In this document: one piece after another, positions 31,714 to 44,583 of the stretch
Layout of the letters: each line of letters opens with the position of its first letter
How positions within the stretch are numbered: position 1 is the first letter of the stretch
Origin: Gorsachius magnificus
Taxonomy: Eukaryota > Chordata > Aves > Pelecaniformes > Ardeidae
DNA length: 64,000 bases
Direction: 5' to 3'
Assembly (NCBI GenBank): GCA_034008185.1
Contig: CM067084.1
Coordinates: 68,792,612 to 68,856,611 of the forward strand
Program-made: the position numbers and the translations under genes
The notes under the pieces: generated by a model
Databases searched by the model: none
What the model was told of the DNA's origin: nothing
The model's input: the letters and a program-made list of their open reading frames with translations, nothing else

Positions 31714-34286
31714 ACCTTATTTTCTTAATCATCACAGACACTAGACTCTAGTTCCCCATTTCATTCAGGCCTGTGAGGCACAGAGCATTACTTAGAGGGA
31801 CAAAGTTCCCAGCTTCCATCGTTCTCTGCAGCAGCTGCCTCGACATCTGAAGTACAACCACAAGCAAAGCCCCACGTTGCTTGACACGTGTGCTCATTAT
31901 ATCCTTTGCTTAATCGAGAGCTGCAAGTACAAGCCTATACATGCTCTATCACCAGTTTATCCAGAAAAATCTCCTGCGGGCATGGGTTTGATAAGAACAC
32001 AAGGTTTCATCAGTCCAGGCATGGCTTCAATGTTCTTTTTGTTTCTATTTCTTAGCCACAATTTATCCAGCTCAGATTTATGACTGCTCCAAAGCATGTG
32101 AGATTTCTGGACAAATATAATTCCCCCTCAGCTTCACCACCCTACATTTTCTCTAGCTGTCAAGAGAGAAGCTGATGCACAGAAAATGGCTGTATTTTGC
32201 CCAAAGGGTGACAGAGGTAGAGACAGAATCAGCATCTCCTGATTCTTAGTCCAATTCCTCAGCCCCCGGGACACACAGGTTAGGATGCCCCTTATAGCCC
32301 CTTATAGTGAAGTCTTTAATGTAATTTTAATCACTGAATAAAGTGATTGATAAATTATTAAACATTTAAATAACAGTTATTATTTACTACATCATCAGGT
32401 TAATAACCTATTGTTTATTTTGATAGTTTGTAAATATGGGTAGTAAATCTAGATGCAGAAACAGAAAATGTCTGAAAAGGGAATATAACAAAGCACTGCT
32501 AAAACAATGTATTTCTTTAGCACTTCCAAACCCCCATAATCTAATCATGGTTCAATAGTAGACCTGAGGGGCAGGGACAGGATAAAAGAAAATAAATGGA
32601 AATCAGCAATACAAGCAACCTCTGTAGAGAGTGAGAAGTTCAAGGCTGGTCAGTGGTATCTTTTGAACTCAGCATGGGCTTCATTTCTCTCCTTTCCCGC
32701 TGTCCTCCTTACATGCTGCCTTTCTGCCAGGTTGAGTGGTTTGAAAAAAAAATAATTGGTGTTTTCCTGCTTTATGCTGTTATTGAGAGACTTCTTATTT
32801 CCCCATTATTTTAGCAGTACAGTAAATGTCTTTCATTACATTTTATGTAATGAAAATTTCAGCATTTTATGATCCAAGTAAATATTAAACAAATTCAGGG
32901 AGAAAGCACTTGCGTGTCTTAGATCAACGCAATGATTCCTCAGATCTCCATAGAGCCAAAATTTGTCTTGTTCCACTTTTAGCAGTTTGCACAGGTTTGC
33001 AACCCGCAGTTTGCAACATGAGTTTCCAAGCACGGTAGCCCCTTCTTTCAATGCCTACAAATACCTTAGTCTCGTAAGGGGCAGTAGCTCAGACCCAAAG
33101 ATGGTTCAAGGCTTCGTCTGATTTAATTACTCTCATGGTAGTCCCCCGGACCTCTTCTGAAGCTCTTGTTAAAAAAAAAAACAACGTTATCACATTTGCT
33201 GTCTTCCATTCCTTGGTGCCAAGACAATTCCAACAGTAAGTTACATACTCCATTCAGCTGTGCAGAAATTACATATTTCAATTTTCTTAGAGCCCTTGGG
33301 TGAAAATTCACTGTCTTGATGATTTGTCAACATTCATTTGAACGACTGGTTCTAAAGGTGTTTGACTAATGGGTTAACTGGAGATGATGGACAAATTTCT
33401 TGTAAGGAAAGGAATGTCCCTAAGCTCGTTTGTCATGAACATTAGTGAAGATAATTCCTTGCTTTTCAGCTAGGGACTCCTATTTCTTGTGCTTTCCTCT
33501 AATATCCCATCCTTCCATTGGCCTGTAGACACACTGAACCTTTACACCCTTCTTGAAAGTATTTAAATTGTGTCTGTGTTTGGAGGAAAACACTGATTAT
33601 CACATGAATCACAGTAAAATCACAGAAGTTGATACCAGTGTTGAACAGAAATGCTGAGAAGCTTGATGATAAAACAACTGGTGGGGACTGCAGGTGCTGC
33701 TAGGGCTGTTGCTGTTGTCTAGAAAATGATGTCAGAAGATAACTTTGCAGCCTTTAAACAATGTAGGATCTTGTTGTTCCTTGAAACCACCCAGGAGGCT
33801 TTGGCAATATATGAAGTAAGAATGAGTAGAATACCGAATATACATTAATCTCGTTTTTTTCTCTTGTACTGGTGGAGGTTACTGATAACTTTGTAGGAGA
33901 GCAGAGGGGAGCAGCTGCTTACCGCTGTTGTGTGCCGAGTCAAGAGCTCCCACCAGCCTCAAGCTACCTGAAGGTTTTGTCAAGTTACAGTCTGAGCAGA
34001 GGTGCTAAAGCCAGAGGAAGCATTCTCCCCAGCTGGCTATTTATGGCAGGCTTTAATGGGATCAGTACTTGCCCAAGACCCAGCTGCACATATTTAGGAG
34101 GAGGTGATCACCAGTGTTTAGAAGAAATGGCAGCTATGAAGCTCAAGGAATCAGTAGAGATTGAATGGTGCAGGTATCTGCTTTATACACAGGTGTGTGT
34201 AGCTGCCCACAGGACAGGCAGTGGCTGTCATTCTGATTCAGTTATCTGCACATGATAACTATATTGATGTTATCAACCTTTGGCAG

Positions 34287-34425
34287 ATTAAGAAGACAGC
34301 AGGATCAAAGCGGACAGACTTCCAGCATGGAGAGCAGAGCGCCCCTTCAGAGCCATGAGAAGCTCCAAGATGGACGTAACAACAATTTGCTAGGACACGG
34401 CTGCACAAGAGGCTGCAGCAGCTAG
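34287..34425 (+). CDS. STK32B: STK32B terminal coding exon with stop codon (tail ...CTRGCSS)
   Basis: The acceptor caacctttggcag is followed by A, which completes the split lysine codon, then 45 codons and TAG at 34423-34425. The tail reads LRRQQDQSGQTSSMESRAPL, then QSHEKLQDGRNNNLLGHGCT and RGCSS. It matches the remembered mammalian tail at both ends (LRRQQ, KLQDG, NNNLL, CTRGCSS) and has the same 45-residue length, while the middle differs. This assigns the gene to STK32B. The three cysteines near the C-terminus could be lipid-modified (inference). The exon is short and escapes simple open-frame searches. It lies 21.9 kb from its neighbour and could easily be missed in annotation. Confidence 0.96.
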
Positions 34426-35450
34426 TGAGCCTTGGCCACGGGCACGCTTCCACCCTGGCAGGGTGAGGAACCGACCTCTCTATGCGTCTTTGCCCCTCAG
34501 GTCCCGGGACGTCGGACTCCTCCAAAAGCAGGTTCCCCAGACAAGGACAAACCCACACCGTCTGCGGCTTTCCACGTACGACCCTGCTCTTCTTTTGACT
34601 CTGTCACTGGAAAAATGACCATCAGCTACAAATACAGTTTTATAAGTAAGTGTGACTTTCCTTTTCAAAATCCTGGAAGAAAACTTGAAACAATTCATTA
34701 GGCAGCCTCTCAAGGACTGCCATGTTTCTAGCTACTCGCAAGAGACAAAGTTATATTGGGGTCAGCTTTTATCTTGAAGGTTCTACGTTGCCCTCTCTTT
34801 CTCCGTTAATTAAAATGGTCCAGTTTGGAATTTTGTGAAACTGCCGGACACAGCTGTTTCTGAGCACCTGCTGTTGAGTTTATAACAGATGTATATGATA
34901 TAAATACGTGAATGTAGTGTCACATAGGCTAAACACTGGATAATTTCATTTAAATACCTGAAGTCCATTGGAAAAGTTGCAGCATGAATGTATTCACATT
35001 GTTCTTTAACTTCGTGCATTCTGCTTTGTCGTAAAAGATGTGACCCTGGCCAAGTCAAAGTTTTGCTCGTGACTTTAGTGGATGCAGGATCAGACACGTC
35101 AGTAGCATTTGATAATCATGGCAAAGAAAGACTTTTCTTATTTGTGACAGTAGGCTAACGGAGCCAGAGTTGAAAAGCAGCTTAGTAAGGAGAGCTAAAA
35201 ACATTAGGAATTTGCTCAGATCCATATTTAAGTGTTATAAAATGTGAAGAAGTTACATGTGTCTCTGTTTTCATGGATCTATTCTGGATGAGAACCATCC
35301 TGAATAGAAAGAAACATACTTTATGCAAAGTATTGCTGACATGAAAGCATTTTTTTTTTCTTAAAATAGCATCCACAATTCCAGATATTTATGCTATTTT
35401 ACAACTTGTACATCCACATTTTGATAATAAATGCATGCTTGTTCTGTCCT
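34426..35450 (+). other. STK32B: STK32B 3' UTR (end inferred)
   Basis: Sequence after the TAG stop up to the likely cleavage region downstream of the AATAAA at 35426. It is moderately AT-rich, with no repeat recognised. An ATTAAA at 34809 could give a shorter form, and an AATAAA at 35881 a longer one. The end is inferred from signals only; transcript reads would settle it. Confidence 0.55.
35426..35431 (+). promoter_or_regulatory. STK32B: Probable poly(A) signal AATAAA for STK32B
   Basis: Canonical hexamer about 1.0 kb after the stop codon, followed within 15-30 nt by T/GT-rich sequence (cttgttctgtcc, attgtgctttt) of the kind bound by cleavage stimulation factor. It is the first canonical hexamer I noticed after the stop; the weaker ATTAAA at 34809 is upstream. 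Confidence 0.55.
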
Positions 35451-36035
35451 ATTGTGCTTTTATTTTTAAAGGTTACCATCCATAAACAAATTTCATTTCA
35501 ACTTTTTAAAACAAATAAGTTAGGGTTTTGAAAGTGAAAAACATTTTATTTGTAATAATCTATTTTTACTGTATTGTTTCCATTCTACCTTTTACAAAAC
35601 AAAGTTCTTTGTAATTGAATCTATTTTAACATTCAGTTTCACATTATATGTAATTTTTGAAATTTTTCATAAAATACAGATTTTTATCACTCCATTAAAT
35701 GATATGTTGTTCCTATCAACAACAGAGCAGTTTATAAACTTGGTAAGGTAAAGATTTTACATTTGTCATGAGCATGGTGTTGGTCTACTTGCTTAATTTG
35801 GATATAGACTGAAATAATCATAGAATCAAGGAAAGGAGCAGAGTTTCTCTCGTCTTTTGCGGACACACTTCATTGCCTAGAATAAATTCTTTCATACCCA
35901 TCCCTTCTTATAAGAACCTTTTTTTTTTTTGTTTTTTCTCAATACTGGTTTCACTTGGGAAGGACCAAAGTGGATAAAATTTCTCATCATTTCTGGAAAC
36001 ACCTATTGCTCTTTTACAATCAAAATGCATCATGG

Positions 36036-36066
36036 TCTTGGATCTTGATCTGGATCTTGATCCTGG
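36036..36066. repeat. Short direct repeat of GGATCTTGATC
   Basis: Two perfect 11-bp copies lie at 36040-36050 and 36052-36062, with partial copies at both ends. It is a small tandem repeat without evident function. Confidence 0.7.
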
Positions 36067-39000
36067 AAAGAAGTGAATGATTGTATTTCCTTGAATAACT
36101 CTACAGAAGTTAATGGCAGGACTCATAAGTAAATGCTTGCAGGATCCATACTGCATCAAGTAATATAGATTAGAGCCAGGAAGTTTTTGGGAACAGGGTC
36201 AGCAATATATTAAGGTTTTCCATGCAAAATTTTCCAATTTGAAAAACATTTGAGAAAAAAAGGCAATTGCACATTTGCTTTTTTTCTGATTATGGTTGTT
36301 TTGAGCAAGAAGAGTTAGTGTGGGTGATCCTGTACAACATCAACCATGTAGGATACTACTATATTAACACCTTAATTCAGGCTGGGAAGGCATTTCTGAA
36401 GTTAATGTCTCCACCTTACAGCCCTATTGCATTTTGGTTCATATTGTAGCACCCAAATCAGATTCTTTTTGGATGATACAGAACCAGAAAATGTGCTCCA
36501 AGAGGACACTTAATGCCATCCACCCAGCTTGGGCCTGTAGACCACAGGAACAGATGAGAGCAAATATGAAATTAAACTTCCCCAAATGTGCCTCATGTGG
36601 ATATCAGGTCTGCATCACTGACTGCCCCGCTTTGCAGAGCCCCTCCTGTCAGGCTGCGCTGCCTGCTAATGCACACAGCCATCACGAAGCCGGGGTTTAT
36701 AGAATGAAAAGTCCTGATCCGCAGCCTTTAGCGTATAAGGATGTCATCAATGACTCTATTAAAAATGGGGGGAGATAGATAGAATTTAATTAGCTGCAGG
36801 ATTCTACCAAACATCTGCCATCTGATCTGACTGGATGCTGGCTGTCTTTGCCAATGCTTTACTAAGCTGTTTTTGAGAGAAGCCAGGTTATTCGATAGTT
36901 GGCAGCTACTTAAATATGTTTGCACAGAGTATTATGCATGGATGCAAGCTCACTCAGACACCTTAATTTCACGCTTGTTGCCATACGGTCATTTCTCAAA
37001 CAACTCTACTGCTTGGAAAAAAAAAGAAATCAAGAAATCATGGCACCAATCAGCTTTATCCAGAATCCGTGGCACTTCCACCGACTGCAAGCTGAACCTT
37101 CTGCTGCATATAGTTATCTTCATCTGCTTATTACACAGGTCAGAGAATACCCTCAGCTACACTGCGGAGACCCAATATTCTCTTAGTTCATCTTCCCTTT
37201 TGACCAATGTAGCTGTAAGGAGCTGGCCTGTCATGGGAGGCCCTGCTAATGGTGCAGAAAAAAAAGAAGAAGAGAGACCATTCTGTATAGTCTGTGCTTA
37301 GTCAGGACGGAACAAGGACTGCAAGAAAAGCCACACAGCCTGGGAATGAGCCTGAGAAGTGCTTGGGTGGGACTTGTCTCCCCTAGCATCAGACATAAGA
37401 AAAATGTACACGTCTGCAGCCGAGTTAGACAGAGCTAGGCTCAAGAATAAAGAGGGAGGAAAGAAGAAAAAGATGCTTTTAGGCTGTGGTGCACTTGCTC
37501 TGTCTTGACTGCCTCTTTTAGCAGCTGGTTCTCCCTGTAGCTCTGCCTCCACGGTGTGGAACGCCTGTGTACACAGCTCAGGTGTGGACACAGACATTGT
37601 ACACTGACATTTAGTCAGGTGAATCTTGTTTGCGATGGCACGGACAATTTGTGGGGAAGCAGTCTAATTCTTAGGAAAAAATGGGAACATTTCTGATCAT
37701 TTCAGACGGAGTAAGATGGAGCTGTTTAAGCAGCTTCTATCCTTACGTGCAAAAGTGGTATTAGAGGGCTGAGAAATTGCACAAAAGCAGACTCTTGCAA
37801 TGAATACTGCCTTGCTTTCCAGCAGAAAATGAAAACAGGGAAGGAAACCTAAATAAGACATGGAAGGTTTTTACAAAATACTCAGTGAAATGGAAGGGAG
37901 AAATAAAGTGGGGCAGTCATAAAGCCAAAAGAAACTCCTTGGGACTCATTTATTCTATGCAGCTTTATTGCCTTGCAAAAACAGCCAGTTTTTTTAACTC
38001 CCAAAGCCTCATCTGGTTTCTCCAAGTCATTTCAAGGGTAAAATATTTTTTCTCATTTCTGTTCCAGGGAAGAGGGAAGGAAGTTTAACACAGCTGGAAA
38101 AGCAGTTTGCTGCTACAACATTTTATTGCAGTGCCACTTGCTCTGCGGCATTACAGTTCCGATCACACATGCGCATTGCCACAGCATCTCTCCACGTTAA
38201 ACTCTGCCAGATTTACCTTCTGTTCAGTTTGCTCCTTCTACATTGTGTATTAAATATTGGCACTGTACTATAAATGTTTGATTACCAACTGTCATAAAAT
38301 ACAAATGGCTCCTTTCATCTGTAGTCTTGACAAAAATGATTAATGAAATATTTCCACAAGTTTTTTCCTACAGATTTGGGGGAATGGGAGGGTTGGCTAT
38401 AGATCTTGGCACAATATTCAAAATGGCATCAAAGTACACAATAGAGGAAGCATTAGGCACCAATCCATCCATCCATTCCATTCATTTAGATGTTTTCTGC
38501 TTGCAGAAATAAGTGATCACAATTTCAAACTGATTTCTGACAGTTTAAACAAAACCTAAATATTGGTGTACAGGGATGTACTGGGGAACTGTGGTTGGCT
38601 GCGTAAGACCCAAAGCATTTTTCTGTTTTCCAGTTGGGTAGCTATGCCAACACTTCTGCTGTGAAAAAAAAAGTGCCTGCCAATGTAGGAGAAGCTTAGA
38701 GGTTTTGGACAGGTACATTTACAGTTTTGGCGGGAGTTGGAAAGCAAGGAGATATTCAAATTAAAAACCCACAGGTATCCTCTTGAACCTCCACTGCTCT
38801 AGCACCTGCCTCAGGAGGACACCTGGAACAAACTGCTGTCCTGCAAATAATCCCCATTTTTTCTATATCTGGTCCAGATTTCTTCCGTGGCTACATAAAT
38901 TCATCTATGCAGGCTCTGAATAAGAAGTGAGTGAAGGCCAGACCCCACCTGCTTGCAGTGCTGGGCTGCTCGGACTCTGCTTTCTTGTACAGCAAAGGAG

Positions 39001-42000
39001 CACCAGCTTACAACAGCGGCTGGGGCCAGAGTCAGCAGTCCCGCTAGGGAAGGCAGAAATTCTTTTTTCCTACACAGCAGTTGCAGGTCGGTCCCTTAGC
39101 ACATGCTGCCAACAGGCCCCGTGATAAATTTTGAATGAGGAGTAATGTAAAGCTTTTATAGATCCTTCTGGTGCCATGCAAAAACCTCCATGATAGATTG
39201 GTACGATTTTTAAACAAGAGCTTTGCAGTTATTTTGGAGAGCATACTAGTAGCTAAATAACTAATTTCCTACGCATGCAGTGCTTAATCATCTTAGCTTC
39301 CATAAGAGTAGTTACTTCTGTTTATCTGTATTTTAATGATTGGATCAACTACTCTCTGGCCAGCAGGGAAAAATATTTTGATATTTTTAGCATTCGTTTA
39401 GCAATGCAAATTAGCTTCCTATAATCATGTTTGTGAGAAAACACACGGTACAATCAGGACCTTAATAATGCCTGATATTAGCTATGCTCCACACATCTAT
39501 GAACTTGGCTCAGAGTCTCAAACTCCCTTTTTTTGTAATTTTTAATTGGGAAGGAGGAATGTATCTAATCAATTAGAGTATATTTTACAAAATAGCCGAA
39601 CAGTCCTCATGAGTCCTCCCGGAGACTCAAAATCACAACATAGGGAAGAAAGCTTTGTTGTTCCATGTTTGGGGTTTTAAGTCAGTTATAAACAATAACA
39701 CAAGGGTATCAAAACCTCTGTATTTTTCAACACCTTTTAAGAGAAATATGACTGAGAACAATCCTAAAACCCAAGTCCTTCTAAAATGTTTGCCCATGAA
39801 TTATGTAAAATCAGTGCCCTTTGAATGGAATTACCTGAATAGATTTAGTCATAGACATTTCATGGGCAAAAATACATTGGAACGAGTGCTCTGGAGAATT
39901 GTTTGCATCTTACCTTTTCACTGTTTTGATGTGTGCTATATTACATCCCTGGAATTTTCCCACAGTGATTATTTTGGACTTGAAGAATCCCTCTTGGAGG
40001 AGTACTATGCAATTTAATTAGTAGTTATAACTTTTCTATACAATTCTATAGTGAGGATAATATTCTCCAGTCAATCTGCTAAGATATTGAGGCAATTTCG
40101 GTGTGGTTAATTAGTAATGAGAGAACGCTTTAAGTCTTGAGTCCTATCATGGTAAACACTATATCCACACATTAAGGTAAGTCAGACACTACCACAAGGA
40201 ATTTACAGTTCGAACTTGCTTTATGAGATATAGCTTGAAGCCAGAGAGAAACTGGAGAAAGCATTCAGGGAAGCAGGTAATGGTGAAATCAACTTACTAA
40301 ATGTAATGCAACCATATCATGCAGATTTATGGTTTTTTTTCTGCATTAAATTATATGCAGCATCTCCTTTAAGGCCATAAAGTTCCCATTTATGCTTGAA
40401 AGCTCAGGCTATATAATCCTGGGGAGTAGGGAAAGGGCTGAGGGAGGGACCAGAGGCAGAGCTGGCTGCAGCGACACCGGTGGCTGTCACCCATGCTCGT
40501 CCTCTCTCCAGCTTAGGCCAGCGAGAGCACAAGAGCTCGGTTTCACTGAGCGGAAAATCTCTGCAACTGCAGAATCAAACCAAAGAAAGAGAGCTGTGAA
40601 GATCTGAAATGAAGAAGTATGGAAAAAGGATGAGAGCTGTCCCCAGCGCTGGCTTGTTGCTTCCACACCCCCTCGTGAGAACCAGCATGGTTCTCTATAA
40701 ATCCTGCCTTTCCCGTGGTCTGGCAGGGGCATTTGCTCCACCGGGCCGTGGAGTGCAAACATCCACGTGTGAACACTGCAGCACAGAAATCAATCCCTGA
40801 TGACCAACACAGATCAATCACTGCCCTCCCAAAGTCCTGCCAAACACCACCCACAGTTGTACACCCCCACCTTCTTCTCTCACCAATGGACCTGTCAGAC
40901 AAAAGACCCAGTTTTCCACCAACATGGTTACTCTCGAGTCTCAAACTCCAGGGATTAAAGGTCTTGGAAATGCTTAGAGCCTGCTGAAACCCCACCAAGT
41001 CCACTGGTCAGTGTGTTTCGGAGGGTTTTCTTGTAGCCAGAATTCCTCTTACTGCAGCACCGGGCTTAATTTTACATTTTTCAGAGAGGCGTACATTAAT
41101 ACTGAACAACTAATAAAAAAGAAAGAACACTAAATGGAGCAAGACAACCAGCAAAGCAACATGCATTTTAAAGAGATTTCTGAAATATGTTTTTGCCATC
41201 TTATAGGCACAGCTATTTGAATAAGCAACGTAACGTTTTTGCAAATGAGAGGCATAATCACTCAGCCTGGGCAGAGAAATGCTCCTAAAAGTATGTAACT
41301 GGTGGTGCGCTCTCATATTATAGCAGTAGTTTTCATTACCTTCTTCTCATTATTTTCTTCAAGATAAAGTATCTCCTAAGGCTTGTAGTAGCGACATTGA
41401 ATCCTACAGGTCAAACTATATGAACTATATTTAAAAAAATAATACAATTTCATATTATCGGTCTTGAATTTTATTCCACTTCTTTTTTTTTCTCTTTTGA
41501 AGATGAACCACAGGACCACACAGCTAGCTTTTTCTGGATCTTTTATTGCTTCATATTATCCTCACTTGTATTCGTCTCCTCTGTAAATACACAAACATTC
41601 CCCTGGCAACACACAACACAAATACCTTCCTGTCATGGGGTTTTCAATCTTTCCACACAAATGAAGCTCGCTGTGTCCCTGAGACATCGTGCTGTCCCTC
41701 TTGGAAAAACTTGTCTGTGAACTGCACTGATTACAATTGCCCCACCAGGACTGTAAGTTATTCATATGGGGCTGCATTATCATTTTTAAGATGTATGAAT
41801 GTGCTAGTATGTCATACTATCATGTTCCATACTACCGCAGGGTCTTGGGAAAAGAGTATTTCAAGGAGTTAAGGATTTATTTTTTTTTTAGTATCATTAT
41901 GCATTGAGCAGCTACATATATGACAAAGTGCTGGGCTATTTTATTGCATAGTTTTAGCACACTTGCACTACAACAATGCATTGAATTCCCTCGGCTTGCT

Positions 42001-43314
42001 CCTTTTTAACCTTGAAAGTGTCAGTACTGATTTCCACCTGCCCTGTTGTACTGCTGTCTCTTATTGGTATGAACAAGATTATTGGTTTACTGAGCCAGTA
42101 TCTATACTAGGGACATACCCCTGCTTTTTGTGAAGAGCATAAATATTTATGAACAGATTAATTGACTGCATTTTTCTCCTTGTAGAAAAAGGAGTACTTA
42201 CTGTATTTATCCTAGTGCAAATAACAAGTTAAACCTTTTCCATTTAGCACACTTCAAATAAAAACTTTTCTCACTTTCCATCTAGCTATTTAAGTCAGTT
42301 CACAAATGAACATTACGAGATTTAAAATGCATTATCTGCTGAAAATATGCTTGTATTCTTCTTGAAGACATTTATTCCAAAACTTTTTCCATAGAAATAA
42401 TGCAGCCATCCCTGTGATCTTTTACACTGTGATATGATCATTATGCGGCATATACATATTAATCTATAATTAAAAGTCTTGGCTGTGAGAGATACTTCTT
42501 ATTTCATCTGCCTCATGTTCACCAACAGCTTTGGAATCTATATCCCTTTACAAGTGACAAGTCAAAACACGGGTAGGAAAACACGCATAGGAAAACATTT
42601 GCAGCATAAACCCCAGATTTTTCTTGTCAATGGGTGGTAGAAGCCTCAATCTCCCAAGCTAAACAGTGCACTTAAATATAATGAGATATAATGCAGCCAC
42701 ATCTGCAAGTGTGTTCAAAACCAAAATCTTTCTTTCTTTCTCTCCAGGGATTTGAGATCTGCAGATTTCCTGCCAGAAAAGATAGAAATGGATTTAGAGT
42801 AGGCTGGAGAGAAGGGAGTGCTTCTAGGAGACAGAAAAATACTTGGGCCCAATATTTGGAATCTGATAATATTTTGTTGCTCCAGCCATAGCTTATTATT
42901 ACCTGGATGTACCGTATTAATAGGGAAAGGCTTATGCAACAAGCTTGCACGTGGTGGGCTTCCTCTCATTCTATCATAAGCTATTATGGACAGATAAATT
43001 TCCATCTGTTTCCATCAGAATTTTCAGAAGCTTTTTGAACTTCCCTTCTGCACCTCTCCATTTTTGCCTACTTTCAATGCCCATGTGTCGAAGTCTCTCT
43101 TCCTCTCTCAAGTTTTTCAGCTTAAGTCTGAGCTGAGTACCCCTGTCACCACCAAGTCTTATCTTCAAGTAAAATCAACTTTTTATTAGATTTAGTGACA
43201 ATAGTTCTTTGTACTCCAAAGAAAGGCCTTCTTTAACCATAATGGATGCCATTTCTGCCACGAAGATATGAAATCACTTCTTCGGTAGTCCTTCCTGGAC
43301 CCAGGCTTAGCTGT

Positions 43315-43344
43315 ATCTTCTGGATCTTCTGAATCTTCTGGATC
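43315..43344. repeat. 9-bp tandem repeat ATCTTCTGG, three units
   Basis: Units are at 43315, 43324 (one mismatch) and 43333, ending in the palindrome tctggatccaga. It is a short slippage-type repeat. Confidence 0.75.
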
Positions 43345-43849
43345 CAGAATAATGAGGTAGCTCTAATAAGGGACTTGAGTGGCTAAAATGTAAATTTAGA
43401 TGCCTGAACCACAGAACACAGGGAAGTCCAGAACCAACCATGTGCTTAGATACTGCTCTTTAATTTTACTTCACAAGGACACCTCAGGGTACTTGACAGA
43501 GAGACCTCACATGCACCTCAAGGACCTGAGCAGCTGTGTCAGACATACAGGAAAATGTCCTAAGCACTGGGGTATGTCTAAAAGTCCTACCACTCTTGAG
43601 GCAATGGGGCCTCCATCTAGCTCAGATGTACATCTGTACTAGAGATCATATACTCCTAGACTAGCAATACCTGTGACACCTTAAGACAGAGAAAATTCAT
43701 CCAGAAAATGGAAAACTTGAGTTTGAAACTTTTCACAGCCCAGGGAGCTTAAAATATGTCCTTCCAGGAGACTGTCCAGAAGCAGAAGGAAACATGTCTC
43801 TCTTTTTCCCCGGTCTCTGAGTAATTCAAGATTAGCACGACCATCATGA

Positions 43850-44583
43850 GTCACAACAACCCCAGGCAACGCTACAGGGCCACAGGCTTGAGGAAGAGTG
43901 GCTGGAAAGCTGCCCTGCCAGAAAGGACCCGGGCATGTTGGTGAACAGACGGCTGAATATGAGCCAGCAGTGTGCCCAGGTGGCCAAGAGGGCCAACAGC
44001 ATCCTGGCTTGTAACAGGCACAGTGTGGCCAGCAGGAGTAGGGAAGTGATCGTGCCCCTGTACTCTGCACTGGTGAGGCTGCACCTTGAATACTGTTTTG
44101 GGCCTCTCACAAGAAAGACATGGAGGTGCTGGAGCGTGTCCAGAGGAGACCAACAAAGCTGGTGAGGGGTCTGGAGCACAAGGCTGATGAGGAGCGGCTG
44201 AGGGAACTGGGGTTGTTTAGTCTGGAGAAGAGGAGGCTGAGGGGAGACCTTATTGCCCTCTACAACTGCCTGACAGGAGGGGGTAGTGAGGTGGGGGTCG
44301 GTCTCTTCTCCCAAGTAACAAGCAATAGAACAAGAGGAAATGGCCTCAAGTTGCACCAGGGGGGGTTTGGATTGGATTTTAGGAAAAATTTCTTCACCGA
44401 AAGGGTTGTCAAGCACTGTAATGGGCTGCCCAGGGAAGTGGTTGAGTCCCCATCCCTGGAGGCATTTAAAAGACATGTACATGTGATGCTTAGAGACATG
44501 GCTAGTGGTGGACTTGGCAGTGTTAAGTTTACATTAGACTCAATGATCTTAAATGTCTTTTCCAACCTAAACGATTCTATGAT
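43850..44583 (+). mobile_element. CR1 LINE, 5'-truncated, sense
   Basis: About 0.73 kb, the same subfamily and region as the 15.6-kb copy: [20 protein letters not shown], then [38 protein letters not shown] and [20 protein letters not shown]. It ends with aacgattctatgat. A frameshift near 44100, where a few bases are lost after LEYC, separates the two parts of the reading frame, so it is non-functional. The downstream frame stays open for over 100 codons, indicating moderate age. Confidence 0.93.

Larger units (their letters stand above)
12407..34286 (+). other. STK32B: STK32B last intron, ~21.9 kb
   Basis: This large phase-2 intron runs from GTAAGT to the acceptor caacctttggcag. It carries a sense CR1 (15621-16518), a perfect 51-bp duplication (18610-18715), a solo ERV LTR (20657-21185), AT-alternating tracts (21278-21306, 21987-22031, 31651-31713) and an antisense CR1 (27586-27910). 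A moderately GC-richer segment lies at about 22.1-23.2 kb. Otherwise I see no gene: open frames are short or repeat-derived. Two stretches that look mildly protein-like, 14375-14554 and 33872-34255, are discussed as findings rather than called as genes. Confidence 0.88.
35451..43849. other. Intergenic region downstream of STK32B, no gene recognised
   Basis: This is AT-rich sequence without a recognised gene or large repeat. It holds two minor direct repeats (36036-36066 and 43315-43344), an unusually long open frame at 39655-40017, and a cysteine-rich exon-like stretch at about 41674-41755. The last two are treated as findings. No splice-compatible chain of exons similar to a known protein was seen on either strand. 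Confidence 0.7.
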
